Shown: positions 55,401 through 64,000 of the stretch, piece by piece | Layout of the letters: each line of letters begins with the position of its first letter | How positions within the stretch are numbered: position 1 is the stretch's first letter | NCBI GenBank assembly: GCA_007922225.1 | Contig: ML679973.1 | Span: 1,678,033-1,742,032 of the forward strand | Direction of reading: 5' to 3' | Length of the DNA stretch: 64,000 bases | DNA from: Emydura subglobosa | Taxonomy: Eukaryota > Chordata > Testudines > Chelidae | Made by a program: the position numbers and the translations under genes | Notes under the pieces: generated by a model | Told to the model about the DNA's origin: nothing | Seen by the model: only the letters and a program-made list of their open reading frames with translations | Database searches by the model: none

Positions 55401-56159
55401 GCATTCCAGTCATGAAGCTTACTCTTACTACTTCATGCTACCTGAGTGTCAGCAGGGGGAGCATTGAGAGTGTAGCAAAACAGTCTCCTTGCTCTCAGTT
55501 CCTGTGCTTGGAGCAACCGCCAGTGGCCTCCTATAGCCAGGAGCACCAATTTCAGGAAGAGGCCTGATCAGCCCCTATAGTCCTGCGTTGGAGCATGCTC
55601 AGTGCAGACAATATTTTCAGGGAATTTAGCTGCCAAACTATAAGAAGTCTCTATTGAGACTGTGTAAATTGAGATTTTCAGAGGTTCGTAATGTAGCCAA
55701 ATTTGGGCAGATATTCATGAGGATGGGAAAAGGCATATCCCTGATACCAGGATGTGATCCCTGCCAAATGTCAGGTCCAAAGCAGGAAGACATTAGACCT
55801 TCTCAACAAAACAGTTGTAAGATTTTTTTTTAACATTAACAAAACAAGCATTTTCCCTTTAGTCTCATTCTGAGAAATAGCAGAACAGTTTTTGCTGATT
55901 TTTTTTGTTGTTGTTCAGCCTGAGGCAGACATCTGGCATGGGAAATTTCAGCCCAAATGGTTAAAGTTGGCAAAGTTATAAACAACTGAAAACAGGGTCT
56001 TATAATGGAAAATATTGGGCAAGCTTAACTATCGGTTTAGCTACCTGTACTGCCTATAATACTTATCTCACTTATTAAAAACTTAACATTCTTTTTGATT
56101 AAGTGAAAAACAAAGCTGTTCTATATATTATTTTAATCAACTCAGTAATAATTTGGTGA
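55401..56159. other. No feature recognised
   Basis: Nothing assignable; AT-rich toward its end. Confidence 0.3.
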
Positions 56160-56440
56160 TTACACTTGGCAGAGTTCTTCTTAATTGTAGCAATTACAGG
56201 CCAATTGTATTTATTAACCTTGGTTCTAATATCTTGCAAAAGTTTAGCCAACCAATTGTTAAAATCCTATTTTTACCTTATTTCTTTTTATCAAATAGAT
56301 TTAATAAAAAATGTTGGCTCAACTAGTGCAAGGAACCTGTTCAACTTCATTCCTACAGTAAGGGGACTCATTACGGTATGGGCTGCATCACTGTCTTTCA
56401 ATGTCAAAAGGGCATTTGACCACCAAGTGGAATGAGCTAC
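56160..56440 (+). pseudogene. L1/Tx1-like LINE reverse transcriptase fragment
   Basis: A frame from 56166 reads SCKSLANQLLKSYF, STSARNLFNFIPTV and, at its end, NVKRAFDHQVE. These line up with the L1/Tx1 RT blocks 'ILAKALANRLLKVI', 'R.S..NIRRLLNII' and 'D..KAFDRVEW', where the first catalytic Asp (D in D.EKAFD) is replaced by Asn. An upstream frame gives NYRPIVFINL, the start of the domain. It is unlike CR1. L1-type elements are scarce in turtles. Confidence 0.62.
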
Positions 56441-56779
56441 CTCATCCAAGTAATTAATTAACTTAGAACTAAGTGCAAAGGCTCATTAAAGGAACACTTC
56501 AATGAAATACAAAAGGCAGTATAAACACTACATCTAATTACAAAACAGAATGAATCACAATGTAAGTGTTCAGAAAAAATGAAAATAACAATTATCAGTT
56601 CACCAGGGAATTACCACATTGATAGGCTGACAATGCAGGGTAGGACTCATGCAGTAGATAAGTCATATGAATACGTGAGAAAAGAGGAGACTTTAAAACT
56701 TGCAAGAAAAATTGACCATTTTTATATTAACTAAATGGGCCAAATCCATCCTAGTTAAGTGCCGACTAAAGAGGAACTT

Positions 56780-57035
56780 ATAATTGTCTTGTATTTGAAA
56801 TAAGTAAACACCAAACAATACGAAGAATTGTTTAAGGTTGTTCAGGAGTAATGGGATTGAAATGTGGAAAATTGTCTTGACAGTGAGAGCAAGTAGGTGC
56901 TGGAACTCTCTTCATAGAGAAGCGGTAGAAGCCCCAGTACTTGTAATCTTTAAAACCGGGCTGGACAAAGACCTAGATAATACATTGCAGGGAACAATTC
57001 TGCTTTGTCCCAACTCCTGTCTTCTATGATCAAAA
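56780..57035 (+). mobile_element. CR1 3' end fragment
   Basis: GGAACTCTCTTCATAGAGAA, CGGTAGAAGCCCCAGTACTT and AATCTTTAAAACCGGGCTGG match a CR1 subfamily tail. It ends with GTCTTCTATGATC. Confidence 0.87.
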
Positions 57036-58187
57036 TCAGTATTAATTGTTAGTCTCAGCAGAGAACCCAAGGACCTCTGGACCATGGAAACGGAATTCCT
57101 CTCTTCTCAGAAGGGGGTGGAGGTGTGCCTAGGGCATAGGTGAGGTACTTTGGTGAGGGAGCTCAGTAGCATGTAATGCTACTGCCCAGACTGTACCTGT
57201 TTTTTGGATAAATAAAGGACTTCAGTTTCTAAGGCTGTCAATCTGAAACCTTTCACCAGAACCAAATTAATAAATATGTCTTTAAAAATGAATTTAAAAC
57301 ATGTAAAAATTGCTAAGTAGCCAGTGATTGGTAGTTGGGAGCCAAGGGATTGATGGTGGAGAGTGAGCAGGGGGTCTCTTTCTCACCTAGGTAATGATTA
57401 TATGAGCCCCATAAGGACATAGTTAAATCAAATATTAAGAAGACTGCACTTAAGAAGGGGAAAATATGTCAATCACACTTTGCCTTTGACAAAAGGAAAT
57501 TCCTTGAAACTGAGAATGGAGAGAGAGTGGGAGGGAAAGTGTCTCCTCATGTGGGTGGCCAGGAAATTGGAGGCCAGAAAATTAAGAGAGAGAAAGAAAC
57601 TATAAGAGACAGGGGGAAAAAATCCACCAGATTGAATTCTAATCCAAATGCTGTGAGGCGTTCACACCAGACCTTGTGAGAATATTAACAAGGTTACAGA
57701 AGAGGGGCCTTTAGCCTCGGGAATTATTAGTGAATATGGAATTATATTTGCACAAACACAACCAGATGCAAGCAGCTAAATGTTCTGCAGATGTGAAAAG
57801 AGCTGGAGTGTGTTACATGAAGCTGCCGCCCATTTGGATTTTAACCCTCCTCCTTGGTGCCTTCCTGCATGTTACAAAAGGGCTATATTGCTCAACTGGC
57901 GACAGTACAGGAGGGATGGGGGTTTCTCTCATGTCAAAGCTGCATATATAGGTCCAGTTTTGGAATTGTTCCTGTGAAGAGTGACCAATGCCTCCCAAGT
58001 GAAACTGAAGTCTGTGTATAAAACTGAAGAATGTGTCTTTACTTCATTCTTTTCCATTGTCTGTACTTTACCTCAGACCCATTTTCTACTATTTTAATTT
58101 CTGGTTGACTTTTTCCATTTATTTTTTTCTATAACCTCTCTCTGTTATGTTCTCTACATTGTTCTGTTATTGTTGGTTTTAGTATTA
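57036..58187. other. Unassigned; includes a 73-codon frame with a signal-peptide-like segment
   Basis: The plus-strand frame 57730-57951 has an internal Met at 57817, after which KLPPIWILTLLLGAFLHV forms a short basic start plus hydrophobic core, then TKG and a Cys-containing tail of about 20 residues. It looks like a signal peptide but nothing downstream extends it and no splice donor is evident. It could be a chance frame, an ERV leader or a first exon. Confidence 0.25.
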
Positions 58188-58285
58188 CAGTAGCACCAGA
58201 GCCTCAATTGAGAATACAGCCCCATTGTTTTAGACACTGTACAAACATAGTCAGAGGCATTCCCTGCCCTGATTCCATGAGGGGA
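58188..58285 (+). repeat. Copy of the start of the 25353-25790 repeat
   Basis: TACAGTAGCACCAGAGCCTC, CACTGTACAAACATAGTCAG and ATTCCCTGCCCTG parallel 25368-25450. Confidence 0.6.
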
Positions 58286-58429
58286 AAAAAAATCTAATGA
58301 GTCTTTAAAATTCAGTTTAATCTAATTTGGGTCCACAAACACTAAAGTGCCTTAATAATAACTGTCTGGTTTTCAGATGGTGTCATTCTAGGGCAGAATT
58401 AAGGTTTCTGCTGAAGGAGAAACTTTTTC

Positions 58430-59130
58430 AGTTATGAAGAATAATGGGGGAAAATTACTGTTAATCATATACAAATATTCAAGTGTAACCTATGCACAAG
58501 ATTTTGTTGAATTTTAACCATATGGGATGTTTAACGAGTCAGTGATACGGGAGAATTAAGGTTGCTTGGGAGCTCTAACTATGCATTTGTATACCTTAAT
58601 GTGTAGGATTTCTTTTTAAGTTTAATTTAAGTGTAAATTTCCTGGATTTGTAATGCTTGGTTTCAAGATAATTACAACACAACTGTAAAGTAGTTTACCC
58701 TAAATTGCATTTAATGTGAGCTCTCAGCCTTAACTTAATTTTGAAGTACATTTGTCTGGAAATATAGATTATGGAGGCATTGTTCATAATTCCATACTTA
58801 AGGCTGAGTTTTGCACTTAAAGCAGAGGATTCAACCTCTTTAATGTATGAAAAAATACAGTGTATCCTCCCCAAAATTGCAACACTTTACTCTTTGAGTA
58901 TATAATGCATTTTCTCAGAATTTATAAGTGCATTTGTTAATTAATTTAGGAATAAAAATTAATGAAAAATAGGTATAATTCACTGTCATCTCTGTTTTTC
59001 TGCTACTGAGATTATTAGAGGAAAAAAGACTCTTCTAACTTCCCATATAGTTAAAAATCACTGAAACTTATACACAGACTACATTTCAATTTTATTTTTG
59101 TTTAGGACCATTGTTTAGGTCATTTTTCAA
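58430..59130 (+). repeat. AT-rich dispersed repeat related to 60314-61262
   Basis: TAAATTTCCTGGATTTGTAA and TTTCAAGATAATTACAACAC (58633-58681) match 61205-61250. The segment CACTGAAACTTATACAC...TTTAGGACCATTG (59060-59120) matches 60493-60553. The family is unnamed to me, possibly a DNA transposon. Confidence 0.6.
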
Positions 59131-59202
59131 GTTTTTTTCATAACTGAATTTTTTTCCTTCAGGATAGAATGGTTTACTACAAAGAATTCCATAAAGAAAT
59201 AC

Positions 59203-59403
59203 CCTCTTTCAAATGGCTGCCATGTTCCATTGCTCTCAGTGAGACTGAAGCCACAGTGGTCCCTGTTGGTGGCCATTTTGAGAAGGCACACTTTCTCAAT
59301 GGGATTGAATTTCTCTGACTCTTCACAATGTAGTCACCCACCATCTTCCCTGTGAGCAGCTATCCTTTAAGAACAATGTAATATGGTGGACATTTTGAAA
59401 GGG
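59203..59403. repeat. Inverted-repeat (MITE-like) element, about 28-bp arms
   Basis: CTTTCAAATGGCTGCCATGT near 59206 faces ATATGGTGGACATTTTGAAAG near 59381 as an imperfect inverted repeat. Two internal copies of a GGTGGCCATTTTGAGAAGG-like motif are present. Confidence 0.65.
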
Positions 59404-59663
59404 AGCAATTCTTCATGACAGATAAACTTTCTGTTACGAAAAATAATGGCACATATGACCATTCATCCTAAATATCTTTTCAAAAGCCAACAGTTGCATC
59501 AGATCTGCTGAACAGGTAGACCATGAGAGAGGGGGAAACTGGAATATCTGTGTGTATGCAGGGGAATGTAGGAGGATACAGAAGGAAAGAAGAAACAGAC
59601 ATGTGGCTGCAAGGTCAGGTAGACGGGTGCCAGAGAAAGAGGGAGTTGGAGTGTGAGAGTATG
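59404..59663. other. No feature recognised
   Basis: Purine-rich on the plus strand with short chance frames. Confidence 0.3.
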
Positions 59664-59792
59664 TGCACAGCGCAGCGTTGCCAATTTTGTAGGGTGTATT
59701 CCTAGAGGTTTCATCACCTCACAATCTTTAGTTAAAGATTAATCTTTAATTCCTGAAGACTCCAGGACAATCCTGGAGGACGGGCAACCCTA
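59664..59792. repeat. Palindromic MITE-like repeat
   Basis: GCGTTGCCAATTTTG begins it and GACGGGCAACCCTAG ends it. The centre TTAAAGATTAATCTTTAATT is self-complementary. It is a familiar short non-coding repeat of reptiles. Confidence 0.65.
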
Positions 59793-60313
59793 GTACAGGG
59801 TAACATAAGAAGGTGCAAGAAGCAGGGGATTTTGTGTACACACAAGGTAATTCTGGGAGGTGGAAATAACAGGGGTAATCTGAGGGCTCTGAATAGTGGA
59901 ACATAGGGACGTGGAAGAGGGAAGGGGAATTTGGATGTGGAAGTTATGTGCCCAGGACAACGTTGGGAGGTGCAAGAGGCAGGAAAAATGTGGAGTATGG
60001 AAGGCAGGGCTCTGAAACAAAGCAGCTGTAAATCCAGTTTATATGACCCATAAACTCTGGCTACTTAGTGCTGCTCCAGAGTTGGAGCCAGAATGTACCA
60101 GTGAATCTAGTTGTAAAAGCTAAAATTAAAAAACAAATGTAAGGCGGATACTACATATCTTCAAATCATTAAAAATATCACATAGCAACACCCCCTTTGA
60201 GTTTCTTATTTCGTGTTCTTCTACAAAATTATTCATTTAAAAAAGAAAGGAAATTCCCAGAAATGGATTTAAAGGTTAGAATAGATTTCAGTATTTAGGG
60301 TAAAATACATGTT
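59793..60313. other. No feature recognised
   Basis: Purine-rich then AT-rich, with only short chance frames. Confidence 0.3.
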
Positions 60314-61232
60314 GGAATTATATATGAAACAAACAAACAAAAGCCAAAGTGTTATAATCCCAGGAAATTCAGTTAAATTTAAGATGAAAAGAAAAATTCA
60401 AGTATGTTTAGGTCTGGAGATGCACAAACTAGAGCACTGAATCTTAAATCTGCCTTTTCACAGACTCTTCAAAATTTCTCATAGAATTAGAACTCAGTGA
60501 AATTTTATGTAAAGGCTACATTTGAATATATATTTCTTTAGGATTAATGGTCATTTTCCCCAATGAATCTACATACCTAAAAGTTTCTTGTTCTGCAAAT
60601 ACATTAACTTTGCTCTGTAGGGCAAAACCATATGTATTATGATTATGATTAGGCATTTTAATATTTGTGGCCCTAGATTAGATTAAACTTTTTTTAAAAA
60701 CTCATTAGATTTTCTTCATTATTTTCTCCTCATGGTTCAATAGGGGACTGAGTTAAGGTTATTTGGGTGCCTGAAACAGGGCCTACTAGCTTCTGCCTCT
60801 GGTCTGATCCACAAACTACTTAGAGGCACCTTGTGCAGTTTATTTACATAGTGGATTTCCACCACCTCCACAATATAGCTCTCATCTGGTTTAGCAGTCT
60901 CCAGTGCCTATAACAGGCAGAGAAAAACAATCTCTCTTCTCTTCTACTACCTGTTTCCTCCTTTTTCCACTACCTTCCTGTGCCTCTTTGTAGGCTCTGC
61001 CTAATGACTTAATTAGGCTTTCAGATCTGCCTCACCCACAAATTAGGCACAGCCTGCTTTATCAGCTCCATTCTGCCTTGCTGGATTGGAGCTGCCGTGA
61101 AAGGAGTGCTGACTCAGGCCTTTTAGTCTCCCACTGTCACTGTGCCCTAACTCTGCATTTCCTTACTTTAACAAGTTTGGATTTCTTTAAAATTTACTCT
61201 TAACTGAATTTCCTGGGACTATAATACTTGGC
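60314..61232. mobile_element. Element bounded by long inverted repeats (about 75-bp arms)
   Basis: The left arm (60314-60403) contains AATCCCAGGAAATTCAGTTA. The right arm (about 61160-61232) carries its complement TAACTGAATTTCCTGGGACT, and similarity extends on both sides (AAAGCCAA / TTGGCTTTT). About 760 bases lie between, with no open transposase frame. It shares segments with 58430-59130. Confidence 0.65.
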
Positions 61233-61374
61233 TTTTAGATAATTACAACGTCCCTATAATGTATTTTGTACATACAAAATCAATGAAGCACATATTAAAT
61301 AAATTAAAATCTGACTGTTCTCCAAAAATAATTGTGATTTGGGAATCAACAGATAAGGGTGTTTTTATAGGTTT

Positions 61375-62245
61375 CCTGAAGAGATTTAATCTTGCCCTAA
61401 TGCTCTTGAATATCTTTATCAACAATCTAGACAAAAATTATTGCTGGTAGAATTTGCAGATGAGTAAGGTTCGTGGATTGGTAAATAATGTTGAAGACCA
61501 AACAATTATACCAAGTGATCAGGATTGCTTTGTAAGACTCAGTCAAACCACATGTGTTTAAATACAGCTAAATGCGAGGTCATACATCTAGGAACAAAGA
61601 ATGTGGGTCATACTTACAGGATAGGGGACTGTATCTTGGAAAGCAGTGACTGAAAATGATTTAGGAGATCACGGTGAATAAGCAACTGAACATACTGAAC
61701 ATACTGAACTTACTGGTATATGGTGACTAATGCTATCATAGAATCATAGATGTTGAAAAATTGGAAAATGTTCAGAGAAGAGCTACAAGAACGATTCGAG
61801 GTCTGAAAATCCTACTTTAGAGTGAGATACATAAGAAGCAAAATCTCTTTAGTGTGTCAATGACCAGATGTAAAACTGACTTGATTATTTGGAGAGAAGA
61901 AATCTGAGAATAGAGAGCTCTTTAGTCTATCAGACAACGGCATAATAAGATCCAGTAGCTGAAAGCTGAAGTGAGACCACTTCAGACTGGAAATAAGGCA
62001 CAATTTTTAACAGTGAGAGTAATTGGAATAATTTTCCAATGGGTGTGCATTGGGGGAGGGAGGAGGAGAACTCTCTGTCACTTGAAGTATTTAAATCAAG
62101 ACTGAATATCTTTCTAAAAGATAACTTCTGATTGAGCTAGAGGATATGGGCTTTAGCAGGAATCACTGGATTAAATTCTATGACAGTTATACAGGAGGTC
62201 AGTCTAGAGGATCATAATGGTCACTTCTGGACTAAAATCTATGAA
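61375..62245 (+). mobile_element. CR1 LINE fragment, old copy
   Basis: LALMLLNIFINNLD near 61392 is the RT segment before the active site, which is then damaged (TTTGCAGATGAG gives FADE). GAGGTCATACATCTAGGAAC, GTTCAGAGAAGAGCTACAAG and GGAAATAAGGCACAATTTTT follow in CR1 order. It ends GGAGGTCAGTCTAGAGGATC and AATCTATGAATAC. A short tandem GAACATACT occurs at 61688-61715. Confidence 0.9.
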
Positions 62246-62553
62246 TACATGTTCGCACATACATGGATATATTTAACAGCATCCTCAGTGTGTTACATAG
62301 TAGGCTGTACATAGCCAAACCATGAGCATACACAGGATTTAAGATGTTCCCAGCCTTCGGGAGCTGGACCACTGTTTATAATGGTTAGCCCAGAGGTTAA
62401 AACGGTTGTAAAATGTCCAATGGCTGGTCTGAGGGAAATATATTGGAAAGGATGGGTGTTGGATACATCTTTGGTGTATATATGGTGAGATGTTGATGAT
62501 GTTGTCTTGTCAATGAAGAGCGAATTTGAGAATAGCCTTTGATCACATTAAAA
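62246..62553. other. No feature recognised
   Basis: Nothing assignable. An A-rich run sits at 62549-62557. Confidence 0.3.
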
Positions 62554-62720
62554 AAAAACAATGAGAGTTCTGTAGCACTTTAAAGACTAACAAATTTAAT
62601 TTCTGCAGGCATAAGCTTTCGTGGGTCGTAATCCACTTTGTCAGATGTAAGGAATAGAAATCACATAGGAGGCATATATATATATATATATATCCAAGGG
62701 TAAGTAACAACAATGGGGAA
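62554..62720 (-). mobile_element. Penelope-like element 3' end, second type, antisense
   Basis: GAGTTCTGTAGCACTTTAAA, GACTAACAAATTTAATTTCT and GCATAAGCTTTCGTGGGTCG are the antisense 3' end of a Penelope-like family distinct from the copies at 31.6-35.3 kb. It is followed by an (AT)n run. Confidence 0.7.
62674..62692. repeat. (AT)n microsatellite
   Basis: Nineteen bases of alternating A and T, adjoining the Penelope-like end. Confidence 0.95.
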
Positions 62721-62756
62721 GGTGGATAAAAGCAATGGTACATACCCCAGGGAGGA

Positions 62757-62945
62757 CAGATGGCTTTGTGGTAAGGACACTGGGCTGGGAGTCAAGAGAT
62801 CTGGGTTGAATTGTTGGCCCCATCACAGACTCCTATGTGACACTGAGTAAATCACTTCATCTTTCTGTGCCTCAGTCTCACATCTGTAAAATGGGGATAA
62901 TACTTTTCCACCTCCCAGATGTGTTGTGAGAATAAATTCATTCAT
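62757..62945 (+). repeat. MIR SINE, near complete
   Basis: It starts TGGCTTTGTGGTAAGGAC (A-box region of the tRNA-derived head), then TCTGGGTTGAATTGTTGG (B-box region), GTAAATCACTTCATC, CTGTGCCTCAGTCTCACATC and TGTAAAATGGGGATAATAC, and it closes with GTTGTGAGAATAAATTCATT. All MIR parts are present in order, unlike the fragments at 12772 and 54480. Confidence 0.88.
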
Positions 62946-63178
62946 TAGTTTGTGTGTGCGTGAGTGAGTGAGGGGAATTACCTAACTACCTTAGACTATT
63001 TTTTTTCTCTTATGTTATTAATATATATGACTATTTAGCATATTTTTGTTTGGGAATATCACTATCGGTCTGGACCATCTGGAGACAGGTTCCATAGATA
63101 AGAGGAACAGCAAAGGAGATAAGGTCTAGTAATTCACTTCAGAATAAAATCCTTCAACTCTACTCCATTAATAGTTAT
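62946..63178. other. No feature recognised
   Basis: Nothing assignable. Confidence 0.3.
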
Positions 63179-63480
63179 TTAAACAGATGGTGCAGAGTAC
63201 ATCAATTTAATCCAAGAAAATAATATAGGGCCTATTTCAGATGTTTTGCACATATAGATAAGAAATTGCCATTCCACATGACAGAACCTTCTCAGCACCC
63301 AGAAGAGAATGATAACTGGAGATCCAGTCGAGAAGATGATTTTTAAAAGTCCGCTGTCAGAACTGTACTGATTTTTTATGAAGCCTGCTTGATCTCTGTG
63401 GATCAGTGTAAGAAGGAGTCTGTGAATCTGGTGGAAAGCATTTTGGATAACATTTGTATTTGTTAAGTTCCATTGGTACC
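63179..63480 (-). pseudogene. L1/Tx1-like LINE reverse transcriptase fragment
   Basis: The minus-strand frame ending at 63179 has LIHRDQAGFIKNQYSSDSG, then CHVEWQFLIYM and PILFSWIKLMYSAPSV. These match the RT blocks 'IHPDQ.GFI.GR.S.DN', 'AFDRVEW.FL' and 'F..WI..LY..P.A.V'. The catalytic D.EKAF part before VEW is lost. It is a second L1-type fragment, on the opposite strand to the one at 56160. Confidence 0.75.
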
Positions 63481-63921
63481 TAGAAGTTTTATAAGGAAGA
63501 AATGTGAGAGAGGGGAATGGGGATAGCAGTTGGAGTGATAACCCAGCCATTCAATCCCCCCACACTCACACATTTCTGGATCATGTCCTTGTAAGACTGC
63601 TGTATATAGCATGAGGAAATATTGTATATCTGCCCCCTCTTCCCAATAGTTCTCTCTTTCATACACACACACTCTTCTTCCCTTCCCAACCCTCTCTGGT
63701 ATTCTGGAAAAGCATATAAAAGTAGAAATCAGATCCACACTAAAACTTTTCCTCATGTTTTCTGATTAGTATGTCAATGCATCCTTTCCTTTCAGCCTGG
63801 AGATTTCATGTCATTTTTAAGTGGATAGATATGTCCACTATCTCCCATATTATCAACATCTAAAGAGCAACACTGCATACAAACTGAATTTGGGAAGCAG
63901 GAGAAATGAAAATGTAATAAT
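63481..63921. other. No feature recognised
   Basis: Nothing assignable. Confidence 0.3.
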
Positions 63922-64000
63922 TATTATTTATGTGGCATCCAAAAATGTGCTAAGCACTCCATGGACATGGAATAAGATAGGGCCCTGTCCTGAATATGAT
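63922..64000 (+). repeat. Start of a 25353-type repeat, cut by the window edge
   Basis: ATTATTATTTATGTGGCATC, GTGCTAAGCACTCCATGGAC and GGCCCTGTCCTGAA parallel the copies at 25353 and 58188. Confidence 0.6.

Noticed and set aside
55446..55462. TCAGCAGGGGGAGC as a second CTCF site
   Set aside because: The GGC of the core is missing, so it is a weak match.
55076..55567. 163-codon proline-rich open frame
   Set aside because: It follows from the CCCAGTC-type low-complexity repeat; the opposite strand is open too.
1..64000. CRISPR array, bacterial operon, phage or plasmid features
   Set aside because: The window is clearly vertebrate repeat DNA. There are no regularly spaced repeats with spacers and no bacterial gene organisation.

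Overview
The window looks like non-coding, transposon-saturated DNA from a reptile, most likely a turtle. The reasons are many CR1 LINE copies with the sauropsid 3' end, Penelope-like elements, PIF/Harbinger and hAT elements, DIRS, Ty3/Gypsy and ERV-type LTRs, old MIR and L3-like copies, and very few L1 fragments. I assigned families from memory of repeat and protein consensus; no search was run. No host gene exon could be supported, so this is either a gene desert or intronic sequence.

Layout. 0-2.3 kb: a DIRS tyrosine-recombinase remnant, a tRNA-like fragment and a poly(A)-tailed segment. 2.6-3.5 kb: a CR1 3' end split by a 420-bp insertion. 3.6-7.1 kb: a Ty3/Gypsy element with both LTRs and a large internal deletion. 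7.2-9.7 kb: a long antisense CR1 flanked by an inverted pair of another repeat. 10-13.3 kb: a MITE, an antisense LTR, CR1 and MIR. 13.3-20.4 kb: mostly unassigned, with hairpins and CCCAGTC-rich DNA. 20.6-26.3 kb: a long antisense CR1, an LTR, and gag and integrase pieces of a second Gypsy lineage. 27.7-31.5 kb: a MITE, CR1, an L3-like LINE, possibly unique DNA and a strong CTCF-like motif. 31.6-35.3 kb: three Penelope-like pieces, two meeting head to head in a near-perfect palindrome. 35.6-40.9 kb: a decayed two-gene Harbinger transposon split by a solo LTR. 42.8-49.6 kb: sense CR1 with a nested antisense CR1, an L3-like 3' end and a hAT element with target-site duplications. 50.5-54.6 kb: two inverted MITE copies, a second hAT element with duplications, an interrupted LTR, Gypsy RT/RNase H and a 127-bp tandem duplication. 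56-64 kb: L1/Tx1-like RT fragments on both strands, CR1, large inverted repeats, a Penelope tail and a MIR.

The coding remnants all belong to mobile elements and nearly all are broken by stops, frameshifts or deletions. None appears able to make a working protein, so nothing here forms a pathway. The nesting gives relative ages: the solo LTR is younger than the Harbinger, the small CR1 is younger than the CR1 it sits in, and the 420-bp insert is younger than its CR1 host.
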